DNA of 64,000 nucleotides. Source: Diplodia intermedia. Its lineage: Eukaryota > Ascomycota > Dothideomycetes > Botryosphaeriales > Botryosphaeriaceae. The notes under the pieces are model-generated. The model was not told the origin of the DNA. It made no database searches and was given only the letters and a program-made list of their open reading frames with translations. Positions 10,626-22,800 of the stretch are shown one piece after another; positions within the stretch are counted from its first letter, which is position 1; each line of letters begins with the position of its first letter. Where the stretch lies: assembly GCA_021495925.1 (NCBI GenBank), contig JAKEKT010000078.1, forward strand, positions 107,992-171,991. The letters are read 5' to 3'. Both the position numbers and the translations under genes were made by a program.

Positions 10626-12195
10626 GGTGATAGCTCGGGCTGTCCGGGCGAAGGGCTAGCGGGGTGATGTCACTGCTGCGGCCCACGTGCAAGGCGGACC
10701 TGCTCCGGGCGCTCGCTCAACGCCATGCGTCTCCAACACCCGCACCCTCCTCGACAACGTCTCTCGCGCTGATTGGCAGCCATGCTGCGCGGGTTCCTGG
10801 CGGCGCACATGGCTGTTTCGACTCGGATGCCGTGGCATGTGAGGGCCCGTCCCATGATCCCTCTGGCTTGTCGCCGCCACCCATGCAGCTTCTTTTACCT
10901 TCAGCAGGGCGACCGTCGGCAGATGGGCGGCACGCAACAAAGCCCGCGCCTGGACTCGGGCTTTCCCAGCTTGGCCTTCCTGGGAGCGTCATGGACGTGG
11001 GTCTGATCGGGGCATGCCGAACCAAGGACAGCAGCGATGAAAAGTCTGCGTTGTTCTCACCCGCCCAGCGACGAATCGGAGCCGCGTGCCTGGCAGCAAT
11101 GGGACGAAGGGATGCGCCGCGCCGTTGGAGCCCTGGCCGGCTTGTCGTCCGCTGCCGCCAGCCCTGCCGCTCCACCAAACTCTCTCCAGATTTGCAGATG
11201 CAGCCGTGGCGGCATGAGAGCATTACCCTATCGATACCGCTGCCGTCCGCGCCGACATGATGCCCCGCCGACCTGTTGCCCTCGAGATGCAGCCCTCGTC
11301 ACATCCACGCCTGCCGTCTGCGCCGCCGCAGCTGCACCGCAGCCGTCCCGGCCCGATGCCAGCACACGGCTGCCGGCGTCGCACTGCTGGCGCTGACTGC
11401 AGCTGGGCTCATGCGCTCCTGCTCTGCTGTGCTCTGGCTCTGCTACGCTTTGGCGTTGTGCGCTCTGGCTCCGGCTCCGGCTCTGGCTCTGGCTCTGGCT
11501 CTGGTGCGCTGTGGCGCTGCTGCGTCGGCCGCGCGGTGCGAGAGGCCATCTCGCGTTTCTGGGGGCCGGGCCAGCGGTGCCTGTCGATCGTCAGGCTGCG
11601 GCGGAGAGCCGTTGCATCTTGGGAGGCTGGGCGCGCGCATGGGGCGGGACGATCGCGTGGTGCTTGCTTGGCTGGCATACGCACGCATTGCGGCAGCGCA
11701 GGCGCCCGCAGCTCTTGGCCTGGCCGAGGCCACGCAGGCCTTTGCAAAAAAAGCTGAAATGAGCCGTCCTCACAGACCGGGCGCTTGTCAGGGGGCCCAG
11801 TCAGCGTGCAGCTCGATCAAGAAGCTCGAGCGACGCTCCAGGCACGTATGCGCCCCCATTGGTCCGCGTCAGCCACCAGACCTCCACCCATGGCCGCCGG
11901 CGATGCTCAATTTTGAGCCTGCCCGCTAGCCCGGGTTATTCGCCGGCGCCGCTCGACCCCTAAGCTAGCGCAGAGACGTCCGCTTCCTTGTTATTTCATA
12001 AACCGCGCACCGCCCATCTCCCACTCGGCCCTCACACGTCTCCGCGTTGCTGTCTTTTTGCTCCAAGCTGGGTCTTGCACACACTCCTTTGGCTCTCTAG
12101 CTGCTTTCCAAGGCTCCCGGCGCACACTCTCTCAAAGACGCAGCCCTCTTAGCTTTCCATCTTTCATCACTTCAGATCAACACAACAACCTGACC
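10626..12195. other. GC-rich divergent promoter region
   Basis: This lies between the divergent SDR (minus) and Bys1-type (plus) genes. Open frames on both strands are GC-bias products without domains. A hexanucleotide run (GGCTCT-like, CTCCGGCTCTGG..) occupies about 11468-11503. The 12000-12195 part, with TTTCATAAACCGCGCACC and CT-rich stretches, is probably the promoter and leader of the downstream gene. Confidence 0.55.
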
Positions 12196-13059
12196 ATGCA
12201 GACCATCACTGTCTCTGCGGCCCTGCTCGCCGCCCTTCCCAGCGTCATGGCCATCGGTAAAGCCGTCGTTGTCAACAACTGTGACGACGCCGTCAACGTC
12301 TGGACTGCCGACACCGAGCGTGGCCAGCTCGGCCCCAAGTCCCTCAAGGCCGGCGGCACGTGGTCCGAGGAGTACCACATGGTCGGGGACGGCAGCTCCA
12401 CCAACGGTGGTGTTTCCATCAAGCTCAGCACCACCGACTCCTGCGAGGGCGCCATCACTCAGTACGAGTACACTTACAGCTCCTCGGGCGATCCCGACCT
12501 CTGGTACGACATCTCCAACGTCAACTGCAAGGGTGACGCCTGTCCCTTCTACACCGGCGGCTTTTACCTCGATGCCTCCACTCCGGTCGACTGCGGTCCC
12601 CTGACGATCCTCTGCGACGCCGTCTACAACCTCTGGAACGACGACAAGGCGACGCACGGCACCGAATCCACCAGCGACACGACTCTCTACCTCTGCGGCA
12701 AGGACGGCGACTCTTCGTCGATCGAGGTGTCGACCGAGGTGGCGTCTTCGACTGCCTACAGCTCGTCCGCCGCCACCAGCTTCGCCGTCACCCCCACGCC
12801 CAGCTACGTCGCTCCCTCGTCGACGCAGACCCCGACGACTCTCGTGACGTCGACCCCGGCCGCGCAGGTGCAGATTGAGAGCTTCGTCGGCGGCGACGTG
12901 AAGGCGGAGGCGGTGGACGAGGGCGGCAACATTGTCACCGAGATCGTCACCGAGTATGCGACGGCCGTCGTCACCGAGTACGCCAAGCGCTCGCCCGAGC
13001 CTCACGCGCACCACAGGCGCGAGCACCGTCACCACAACCACCCCCACCACCGCAAGTAA
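12196..13059 (+). CDS. Secreted Bys1-family (thaumatin-like) protein with His-rich tail
   Basis: Single exon, 287 aa. The start is the ATG in GACCATGC at 12196; upstream in-frame codons lack a signal. Residues 1-19 form a signal peptide (TVSAALLAALPSVMA). Residues from about 20 to 155 match the fungal Bys1 pattern: VVVNNC, SLKAGGTWSEEY, ISIKL-like strands, DISNVNC, CPFY.GGFYL, LTILCDAVYN and a final LYLCG. Members of that family are secreted or cell-wall proteins, some induced during morphological change; molecular function is unknown. A Ser/Thr-rich linker follows. After a Kex2-type Lys-Arg site ending at 12990 comes a 22-residue tail with nine His, which could bind metal (inference). Confidence 0.8.
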   Translation: MQTITVSAALLAALPSVMAIGKAVVVNNCDDAVNVWTADTERGQLGPKSLKAGGTWSEEYHMVGDGSSTNGGVSIKLSTTDSCEGAITQYEYTYSSSGDPDLWYDISNVNCKGDACPFYTGGFYLDASTPVDCGPLTILCDAVYNLWNDDKATHGTESTSDTTLYLCGKDGDSSSIEVSTEVASSTAYSSSAATSFAVTPTPSYVAPSSTQTPTTLVTSTPAAQVQIESFVGGDVKAEAVDEGGNIVTEIVTEYATAVVTEYAKRSPEPHAHHRREHRHHNHPHHRK

Positions 13060-15623
13060 ATCCGCAGGGGATTGGGTGGTGTGGATTAGTTCGATTGCAT
13101 TTTCTGTGGGATTCAATTCTCGCTCACCCGTCCGGTGCGCGCGGCAAAAGGACCCGGTTCATGGTACACGCGGGGCTGATGGAGCACGCACATCGTCGAC
13201 TCGGGACCCGGATCTCCATGGGCGGGCCGGGCGCGGAGCTTCACTTCTTGTCAATAGAGGCCTTTTAACTGGGTAGAGAGCGTTTTCGGAACAATGGGAG
13301 GCGATTTCACTTCAGATTCTTCCGTCACGATGCCATGACTGTTTTCTTCTCTTCGACGCCTGATACACCTCTACTTTGGGCACAGCGGGGAGGCAATGCG
13401 TGCCAGGCTTGTGGTATATTGTATAGCTGCGCCTAGCGGCGAATGCCATTCATTTCGCGCTGCGAGCATTGTCTTATCGTGATGTATCTGCACGTCTGAC
13501 CCGGCGCGGCGCTGGTACGACGCAGGCTTGTTCCTGCCTTGGCTTGGCGATATGCAGACGTAGGCTGCTGACGACTGCACTCCACTCGGCGCACCCGATG
13601 CTGACGGCGGCGGTCAGCAGTGGCGATGGCGACGTTGGTGTTGTGTGCGTGTTTCCCGCGTCTGGCTGCTCGCGTTTCACGCCAGCCGTCGCGAAACAAG
13701 ACAAGCCTCGGGGCCAACCTTAACGCGGCGCCTATGGAGCTTCGCGCGCCGCATCACCCACCATCCTACGAGTGCAAATTACTCGGCGGCGATCGCATTG
13801 AGACGGGCGAGTCAGCGCGCGGCGTCCCAAAGGGGGGCCCGCGCGTGCTCTATCAATCTCCGCGTCCCAAGCATCCTCCGCGCGGCTCAAATCCCACCCA
13901 GCGCGCTGCTAAATATGGCGCCGGGATGCCGCATCTTCTGCTCGCTCTGCTCTGCCTGCGCTGCGCCCGCACGGCCCCGGCAGGCGGCATCACGCCTTCC
14001 TTCCCTCTTGGCGGCCGTGAGCTCGCGACGTTACGAGGCCTCTCCACCACTTATCCAATGCATCCACACTCCTGCCCCGCCACCTCGTCCGCGCTGCCGT
14101 CCACTCACGGCTACCTGTGGCCCAGCAGCCTGCGCGTCTGCCCCGACAGCAAGCGCCCCCGGCGGCCATGCTATCCGCCCTGGGGATTGGGTGATGAGGA
14201 GCATGGATCCGGGCCACGCTATTTAAAGGATGGACCAGGCGCGCGCACCGCTCCCGTGCCTGCGCTGCCCTGCACTCGGCACATCGCCTGATACGCACAT
14301 CTGTATTGTATGTCTTCGAGAAAGGGGACCGCCCCTTCCCCCCCCCCCCGCCAACCGCCGCCTGCTCGTGACGTCGATCGCTGAACATGGCTCGCCCATC
14401 GCCGTGGGGTCCCTCCGGCCGAGTTGATCGCAATCCGTCGACCACTCACACGCCTTGGGGCTCAGGGGCTCCATGCGGAGGTGTCGCTGGCCGAGGTGTT
14501 CCCCATGCTGATGCCACCGGCCCTACCTCCTGCGCCTGCTCGTCCGACCGCTTAGCTCGGCATCACGTACCGCACAGCCACAGCGGGCAAGGACTCCCGC
14601 CAAGCCGCACTTCCGCCTTCTTCGACGCCGTCGAAATTCCTTCCTGTGGGGCCTCGACAGGCACTCGTTGCTAGTCGTCCCATGCTCTGCTTCCCCCCTT
14701 CTGCTGACTCCTGTGCTACCACAAACAAGCCGGCATCGACCCGTTTGGACCGACGTGCCGGTCAGGCAAGCATCGCATGCGTTTCATGCTGAGGCGACTT
14801 CCGTGCTCTGCCTCGCTTCGCGCCGCTGTGAGCACCAGCTACGTGCATGACTCGAGGCCCGTTGCGCCGCTTTGCCCGCCTCCGCACCTTCACCCAGAGC
14901 ACTCCTGTATCAGAACCTTAATCGATCCTCTTGGCTTGCCGCTACTGCATGTTCAGGAGCTCGCCCCTGTGTTACGGCCCCGGTCGAGGCGGTCAAGCCC
15001 CCGGTTAGGAGAGTGCTCATTTGAAGCTTCGTAGGCCTGCCTTCCGGACGGGGACACCCGCTGCACGTCTCTTGGCATGTGCACGTGCTTCTGAATCCAC
15101 AATTTAGCTACATGGCACGCCGGTCTTGGCCAGGCCTCCGCTATAGCTCTCGACATGGGTCCGCCTTGGGAAACCGAGTAACAATGATCATAGCTTTGCC
15201 GGGTACGAAGAAGGAGGTGTGGTGCCGTCAAGGGGGCTCCACTACCGCGTATGATGTATGCTTCGATGTAAATTTGAAGGTGCTGTTCATTGCAATTTCG
15301 GCTTTCTCTCGCTGGTGCGGTATCATGGTCAAGAAAACAGCTGACAACCAACTCCATCCCGACTCCCCATCGCTAAAGTTGAACAACTGAGTCTCGTGAC
15401 TAGGTAGATCTGTGCTCCCGTGGAGGGTGCACCTACGACAAGTTGATCGCTTGAACGGCAGTGGTAGCTACGTTGCAAATCACCGATATACATTCGGATC
15501 ATCAACGCAGACCCAGCATTCGATCTAGGCAAATACAATAATGTTTGCCATGTCTATCACAAGTTCTGGAGGACGCTAGGCAAATCCCTGGGGGTGCTTG
15601 GTGTGAGCTTTGCCCCAGACTTG
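13060..15623. other. Gene-free spacer of about 2.6 kb
   Basis: Open frames between 13600 and 14700 are GC-rich, overlap on both strands and show no domain. A C14 homopolymer lies near 14338-14351, and a TATTTAAAGG sequence near 14220 could be a stray core promoter without a supported gene. The rest has nothing I can name. Confidence 0.5.
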
Positions 15624-16874
15624 CTAGGATTGCTCCATCCAACCTCGCTTGAAAGCTGCAAAATAGTAAGCTTTGTTGGCAAATGGTGGAGAGAAAGTCA
15701 GCTCACTTCCAGGTTCCAGTGCAGCAGCGTACATCACCAAATTAATAGGTGCGAGTGAATTCCCCGGGGCGTCGTCCTTCGGCTCGGGCACAACACCAGC
15801 GTCCTCCCAAATCCCAATGACCTTTTCAGCTTCGGTATCCCAGCTTGGCTCACTGGAAAGTGCACACCGGATACCCAAGACTGTTCCGAACTCTCGAAAT
15901 GGCAGTCTCCTCCTCAAGCCTGCTTTGAAATAGCCAGAGTCAATGAGAACTTTCAAGTCCCTTTTAGCTCTTTCGACAAGCCCCGTTGCCCATTGCTCTT
16001 TCCCTGCATACTGGTGAGCCGTCCACAGTGTCATGCCAAGGTCCAGCGGATCGCTGCTTTTATAATTCCTCCACTTCGTCGCCACGATGTTCTCGTAATC
16101 ACGCGTCTCCGCCGCCAGCACCTCCTCGTCCCCTTCAAACTCCCGCAGCAGCTTACACACCACTAAGCCATCCACCGGATCCAGATTCCCCTCCGACAGC
16201 ACCAACGGCCTCTCCAAGTCGGCGCTCACCTTCCAGTACATCCTCGGCCGCTCGCTGTCCCTGTCGTACACAAACGCCGGGTGCACGGCCTGCATCAACC
16301 TCACCGCGTGCCCGTTCCACCTGCTCGCCTCGGCCCCTCCGCCGCGCTCCCCGCGCCAGGCCACGGCCAGCCGGTTCAGGGCGTACATCCACAGCGTGAG
16401 GTAGTGATGGTACTGGCCGTCGCCGTCCGGACCGCCGGCGTCATCCTTCCCGATCCGCAGCCCGCCACCCATCGGGTCCGCGTCGGTGGCCCCCGGTAGC
16501 CGGGTGGAGCCGTCGCGCGTGCGCCCGAGGACGTCGTGGACGGCTTGCGCGAGCGCGGTGGCGTACGTCAGATAGGCGGCGGCAGCGGAAGAAGATGAGG
16601 TGGTGGTGGTGGTGGTGGTGGTCTCGTCCAAACGTCCACTGCTGCTGCCCATGATGCTGGCGCGGTGCAGGGTCAGGAAGTTGAGGACGCCGAAGGCGTC
16701 GGTCCAGAGGTAGCGGCCACGGTGACCCGCCGTGGCTGGAGGAGGTGTCCATGGCTTTGGTGGCGCAGCCGCTGTGTTGGTGATGGCTGCATCTGGGACG
16801 GGGTATTTATAGACACGTTGCATGGCCGTGGTGATTTTGGCCAGGCGGTTGGCGTGGATTGCCGAGCTCGTCAT
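15624..16874 (-). CDS. Conserved fungal protein of unknown function
   Basis: Single exon, 416 aa, from the ATG at 16874 (MTSSAIHANRLAKI); the frame is open 35 codons further upstream but looks non-coding. Recognisable conserved blocks are GHRGRYLWTDAFGVLNFLTL, RLPGATDADPMGGGLRIGK, DGDGQYHHYLTLWMYALNRL and DLGMTLWTAHQYAGKEQWA. The regular helix and Trp/Tyr pattern resembles an alpha/alpha-toroid such as six-hairpin glycosidases; that is inference, and I see no catalytic pair. No signal peptide or membrane segment. A Thr8-Ser4-Ala4 tract comes from a (GGT)n microsatellite on the plus strand (about 16598-16620). Confidence 0.75.
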   Translation of the reverse strand: MTSSAIHANRLAKITTAMQRVYKYPVPDAAITNTAAAPPKPWTPPPATAGHRGRYLWTDAFGVLNFLTLHRASIMGSSSGRLDETTTTTTTTSSSSAAAAYLTYATALAQAVHDVLGRTRDGSTRLPGATDADPMGGGLRIGKDDAGGPDGDGQYHHYLTLWMYALNRLAVAWRGERGGGAEASRWNGHAVRLMQAVHPAFVYDRDSERPRMYWKVSADLERPLVLSEGNLDPVDGLVVCKLLREFEGDEEVLAAETRDYENIVATKWRNYKSSDPLDLGMTLWTAHQYAGKEQWATGLVERAKRDLKVLIDSGYFKAGLRRRLPFREFGTVLGIRCALSSEPSWDTEAEKVIGIWEDAGVVPEPKDDAPGNSLAPINLVMYAAALEPGSELTFSPPFANKAYYFAAFKRGWMEQS

Positions 16875-17590
16875 TTTTCCCTTTTCGTTGGTCGTGTTGG
16901 GTTGTGACAGCTGAAGGAGACGGTGCTCGTATTTCACCAGCGCGACTCTACAGTAGGCATTCGGTTGCCCTTGCGTCACTGTGCGTCAAACAGACGTCAG
17001 CCGACTCTTTGGTTCGAGAAAACGAAGCGGGCGCCCAGGATGAGGACAATGCCAGTGGTATTCATGTAGCTCGGGGTAGTTCCACGGAAACAGTGGTTCG
17101 TGGACTGGCTTGAAGGGGCAGATGGTCCTGAATGCAGTCGATGAATGTATCCCCGGGCGCGCACTATTTGTGACACCGGGTCCTGCGGTGTTGCTTTCTT
17201 TTCCGTATCCGTTCATGGTAATGCAACAGCCGCACGATTGTGCAGACATGAGAGACGCGCGTGGATAAAATAAGAGGAAAAATGGGATGCAACGTTCACT
17301 GAAGGGGCCCAAACAAGGAAAGCCTCCGGACAAATCACCGAGTCCTAGTCTGGGCTCGTAGCCGAGCGCGACCTGCCTTTTTCGGCAAGTGCAAAAGTGT
17401 CAGGTCGGCTCTAAAAGGAATAGCAGCGATCAAATGAGCTCTGAGATTTAACCACCTCGTTCACTATACATACTCCATGCACCAGTCCCAGCCGAACCCA
17501 ACCAAAAACTCCAATCTGCAGATCAAATGCAACAGCGACAGCCGCCGGGTATCATGAAGCGCCAGAGGATTGACAATGCGGCACCGACGA
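16875..17590. other. Spacer between two minus-strand genes
   Basis: It contains the presumed promoter of the unknown-function gene on its left and the 3' region of the Sds3-like gene on its right. No further open frame or RNA gene is supported. Confidence 0.5.
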
Positions 17591-19290
17591 TCAAGCTGCT
17601 CGGCCTTTGCCCCTCCCCATGCCACTGCCGGTTCGCCGCATACCAACACCGCCTATCGAGCTCCCGTTGCCGTGCCTGCTCATCGGCACGCCGCCCATGC
17701 CGTTATCACTGTTTGCCGCGCTGACGGGCACGCCGCTAAGGTCCATGTGCGGCGCAAGCGTGCTGATGCCATTTATGGTGGCATCATTGCGCATGTTGCT
17801 TGGCTGGTACTGGTACTCTCTGGCTTGGAGCGGGCCACACGCAGTGTGCAGCAGCTTCTCGTTGATATCGTCGTTGCCATCGGATGGCCTAGCCATAATG
17901 ACAAAGTCGCTGTCCACCTCTGCATTTGAAAGGCCTGGAGGAGTCGGCGCTGATGCATTGGCCTTGCTACCGACGTTGGCTGGTAGGATGACCGGAGCAA
18001 CACTGGCAAACGGAAGCGTACCGGTTCGTTCGGCGGCCAGGGCAAGATCTGCCAGAGGGTTGTTGCGCGTCGATCCGCGAGTCGCATGGTGCGACTGCGT
18101 ACGCTCCATTTCGGGGGCAGCAGGAGTAGCAACATCGTCATCTCCCTCGGCCTCGACCTCGTTTGCCGTGGCAGTGCCCGAGTCGTCGCCGCCATCAGTG
18201 CCACCGTGGTGGGCGCCGTTCGCGCCATTAGCCGAGCCGTTCTGATTGTTCTGCTCCTGTACCCTCAACTTGTTGAAGAAGTGCGTCGTAGCTACCGCCG
18301 CCGTGTTCATAGTCATGGCGAGTTCCTTGTCTGTGAACAGGCGGTCAATTGAGTAGGCCGGGGCGTCGAACTGCGTATGCATCGTCTTTGCCTTCGCATC
18401 GCGGAATGGCGATGCGAAGCCCAGGTCAGGATTGCGCCCCGACGGACCCGGCGAGCCACTGTCAGCGTCCTCGAAGGCGGCCTTCCTCTTGCGCGACTTT
18501 TCGGCTGCCATGGCAGTGCCGACCATGTCGTCCGGATCGCCAACACGATGGCGGGTATGCCGAGTCTTGCGGTTGCTAGCGGGGCCTCCGGGAGACGCGG
18601 GGTTTGTGATGCTGAACTGGTTGGGGTGCAGCAGCAGGGCGTTACTGTCCGCAATATCCAGCTGTTCCTTTTCCTTCAGCAGCCGCGCCTGCCGCTGCTT
18701 CACGCTTGCGACCAGCCGTTCCCGAAGTGTGTTGGCGAGGTGACGGTGCTCCTCTTGGGCGAGTTTGACTTTGTACTGGTGGGACTGTTCGAGCTCGCGC
18801 ATGCTGGCCTGATACTTGCTCTACAGAGAACGTCAGCGTTTGCCAAAGGCGCATGCGAAATTTGGCCTACCCAGAGCATGGTCAGGGCGATATCGCGCGA
18901 CTCCAAAGCGTCGTTTGCCTCGTTGACGAACTTGGCGTAGAAGCGACCAACCTGAGCGACGTAGTCGCCCGTGGCAGTCCCCGGCTGGGGCGGCTGGGAG
19001 CCGGTTGTGCCATGAATGGCATCGGCCACCTCGTCCCCGGTGTCGTCGAGCGGCTTGTTCTGGTATGGGTCGGCACGCATGATCAAGGCCATGTCAGTCT
19101 GCACAGCCTGAATCTGTGCGCGGTAGTGCTGGTCGCGATTCTCGGAGAAGGAGGTGAACATGTCGTTGAGCTTTTCCGACAGCATGGTCCGTCGTTTATC
19201 GCGCTTCGAAAGCGGCAGCGGCGGCGGCGAGGTTGCAGAATGGCCGAACGGAATGTCGCCAGGCGGCGAGACGCTGCGGGTTCGCGCCAT
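17591..19290 (-). CDS. SDS3: Sds3-like subunit of the Rpd3/Sin3 histone deacetylase complex
   Basis: In yeast, Sds3 and its relative Dep1 hold the Rpd3-Sin3 deacetylase together; this is the Pezizomycotina form. Two exons, 19290-18871 and 18820-17591, with a 50-nt intron (GTAGGC..TAG, phase 0), give 549 aa. The N-terminus has KRDKRRTMLSEKLNDMF followed by a long helical, coiled-coil-like segment (about 30-210). The family-typical block ADSNALLLHPNQFSITNPAS precedes a basic stretch, SRKRKAAFEDADSG, that could be a nuclear localisation signal. Then comes YSIDRLFTDKELAM, another conserved fungal Sds3 block. The C-terminal third is low-complexity Gly/Asn/Asp-rich. The exact Sds3 versus Dep1 name is less certain than the family. 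Confidence 0.82.
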
Positions 19291-19824
19291 GGTGCGCTGA
19301 CGTTTGTATAGGCTTGACTGTGGAGCTCAGGGCCTAAGGGCGCAGAGGTAAGCTGTGTCCGTTGCCGACCGAGGTCGCAGACCGCGCGTTGCAAGATAGA
19401 ATGGCGGGGGATGCGAGATTACCGCTTAGCGCGGAAGCAAAGCGGACAGGCTGCAGTCGATAGGCAGCGCAATTGGGACAAGGAGACAAGGGCGGTTGGG
19501 GCGGTCTGCACAAGGGCAGAGTGCAGCGATGGAGATGGAGATGGAGCAGCAGCACGCGGCACAAACCCGCGGAAGATGCCGCTTTCGGCGCGGCCGGCCC
19601 GACCTTAAGTCCGCACGAGGCTAGGTACCTAGAATCTAAGGCAAAGAAAGATTTCTAGAAAAACAATCTTGAATTCCCAAGCTACGTCTAGCGCTCAGAG
19701 CAAAGAAATTGCTGTGTCCGACCATGTCGGCCCTGGCCGTGTCTCGTTCTCCAGCAACGCCTGTCTGCAGTGCTCCTACCCCGCCCGAACTCCAGTGAAA
19801 GAACCCATAGCCATGCTCCTACTA
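19291..19824. other. Spacer: Sds3-like promoter and TOP2 3' region
   Basis: 534 bp between the 3' end of TOP2 and the start of the Sds3-like gene, both on the minus strand. No gene of its own. A TGGAGATGGAGATGGAGCAGC short repeat lies near 19528-19550. Confidence 0.5.
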
Positions 19825-22800
19825 CTACTCGCTGTCATCGTCATCAAAGTCATCCTCGCTAGCCTCCAAGTCGCCCTCGTCCTCGTCCTCGTCCTCTTCA
19901 TCGTCATCGTCATCATCATCCTCAATGACGTACTTTTTGGCTGCCGCACTTCTGGCCGGACGTCCCTTGGCATACGCCTTTGCGGCCGGACTCAACGTCT
20001 TAGGCTTCTCTGCCGCTTTGGGTACTTCCTTGGGTGCCGCCTTGGGCGCCGCCTTGGGTGCCGCCTTCGTAGCACCCGCCTTCGTCTTCACTGCCGTGCT
20101 CTTGCTACCACGCGGCTTAGCCGCTGGCTTGGCCGGCGGCTCGGCTTCCACATCAACTTCGTCGTCCGACAAGATAGTTTCGTTCGCGGTGCGTGGGATT
20201 TGCCTTTGAGGCGACAACTGTGGCGCAAGAAGCGTGTAGTCCGTCTGAGATTCGTCATGGTCCGAATCTTCAAGAGAGGGTCTAGTCCGGCCAACTGCGA
20301 CAGTGGAAAGGCCAGCTCCTTTGCTCCGCGCCTTCGGGGCAGAGAAGAGCTGACGGCCAGAGGCCCCAACCGGTCCTCCAATACCCTTGACCAAGTTGCT
20401 AACATCACCAAGACCATCGTCGGCCATCTCTTCACCACTATCCGAGTCCGATAAGACATATGTAGTCTTCTTTGTCGCTGCGGCACGGGGTTTGCGCGTC
20501 GCCTCCGCCTTCGTCTCCTTAGCAACAGCTGCGAAGACATCCTCATCGTCACTATCGTCGCTGACAGCCGTCTTCTTTGCTTTCGAGGGCGCCTTCGAGC
20601 TCGCCGTAGCCTTGGACTTTGGCTTAGCTGGAGCTTCCTCCAGATCATCTTCCTCACTCTCTTCGCTGACTACCGTCTTCTTAGCCTTTCCGGTATTCCT
20701 CGTGCTAGTGGAAGGCTTGGCATTTGGTTTCGGTGGGGTCTCATCGAGCTCGTCTTCTTCCTCCTCGCTGAGAATGACGGGTTTCTTAGGCTTGGCGGCA
20801 GGCTTGGCGGCAGGCTTCGAAGCTTTGGTGGCAGGCTTCGAAGCTTTGGCGACAGGCTTCGAGGGAACGTCTTCGTCTTCGCTGTCGTCTTCAGAAACCT
20901 GCGTCTTCTTCGTCTTGGCTGCGGTCTTGGTGCCAGAGGTAGTCTTCTTCTTGGATGTCGCCGAAGCTGTCTGCAACATTGTTAGAGCCAACTCTCTTGC
21001 ACCAATGCCTTGTGAAGAATGACTTACCGCTGGTTGTTCTTCTAATTTCTCTCCATCTTCAGCGCTTGGGACACCATCAAGATCCATGACCGAGTCCAAG
21101 TCGTCCTTGTCGCTCGCCTGTCCATGTTTAGCCATGTAGCTCGAAAGAAGATTCGACTTTTTCGGCTGTGCTGTCTTCGCTTTCGGCTCTGTGGCTTTTT
21201 CCTGTTCCTTTTCCGAGCCCTTATCCTTGTTCGTGGCATTGTCATTGTACTTTGAGAAGTAGCTCGTAAGGACGCTGCTCTGCTTCGGCGCAGCCTTCTT
21301 CTTGGGCTTGACCCCGAAGTCTTCGTCGCTCATCGCATCGCCATCGTCGGCCTTGCGTTTCTTAGTGCCTTTGCCTGCGCCAGCGATGCGGAGCTTAGCC
21401 GATGCGCGGCGTCCCTTGGTGTTGCGGGCTCTCTTGGCTTCGGTCGCTTCGAAGGCAAGGACGTTGTCATATTCATCGACAAAAGCCTCCAAGTCCTCGT
21501 TCCAGAGATCCTTGGGTGACTTCTTGATGAGAACGTCGATCTCCAGTTCCTTGTCGCCGATTTGCCTGAGAAGCTTCTCAACACGTTCCTGTGTGAGAGA
21601 CCAGATGGCCATCCCCAGCAGATAGTCGTAATCGTTCGCGCCGGGCGCGTCAGACTCTTCATCCTCCTCCAGGAACTCCTCCTCCTCTCCCTGCTTCTTC
21701 GCTTCGTTCTTAGGAATAGGCTTGAAACCTAGCTTCTTGAGCTCCGCAACAAGAGCGGTCTTCTTCTTCTTCGCCACCACTAGTTTGCCGTCGATGATCA
21801 TCTGGATGAATCGCGATTGGTTGCTAAGCTTCTCCAGCTCCCTTTGCATCTCATCGAGCAAGTTCTGCTTGCGCTTCTCATAGTACTTGAGTCGATGAAT
21901 GTAGAACTCTTCCAGGATGTCCAGCTCTGTGGCGTACTTATGGATGCGACCTTCATGATCGAATGCGACGAGGTTAGAGGTTGCCATGCTCTTATAGAGT
22001 TTGAAACGCTCCTCCAGACCCATCTCAAGAGCCGTTGCCATCGCCTTCTGGTCCGACATTTTGATGACGAAACGAACCTTTGTCAGAGTGTGGTATTCAC
22101 TGTAGTCCTTGATGAAGGAGGGAGACTTGTCGCCCTTGATGATTTCCTCGAGCTTGTCCTTGAAATCCTGGGTCCAGACGCGAATCGGCAGTTCGGATAT
22201 TTCCACTTCGAGGTCACCCGTGTGGGTGATGTTACCCGTAAACTTGTAGCGGTCACCGCCCATATCCTCGATCACGCCATCCCAACTCTTGAACCAAGGC
22301 TTCATGCGAACCATGTCGTCCTTGCCTCCTGCCATCCTGCGCCTCAGGTTTTCGACGATTTCCTTGGGGTTGTAGTTGGGAATCGAAGAACTCCAACCGG
22401 TACCGATACCATCCGCACCATTGACGAGGATCATCGGGAGGATCGGTACGTACATGGTCGGCTCGATCGGCTTTCCATCATCCTGATCGTGCTCAAGGAG
22501 CGGTTCGTCTGCCACATGGAAAATTCGGCGAGCGATAGGCGAAAGTCTCGTGTAAATGTAACGAGCGCTGGCAGCATCACTGCCACCTTGGATACGAGAG
22601 CCGAAGTTGCCGCTAGGCTCCAGAAGATTGATGTTGTTAGAACCAACAAAATTTTGCGCGAGACCGACGATTGTCTGCTGGAGGGAGGCATCGCCGTACG
22701 CGTAGTTCGTCAAGCCTCCTACGAAACCGGCAAGTTCGTTGACCTTGATGTCCTTCCTCAGATTCTTCTTGAAACAGGTATACAAGACTTTGCGTTGGCC

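Noticed and set aside
12172..13116. 314-codon minus-strand frame over the Bys1-type gene
   Set aside because: Antisense shadow of a GC3-rich coding region; the plus strand has signal peptide and family motifs.
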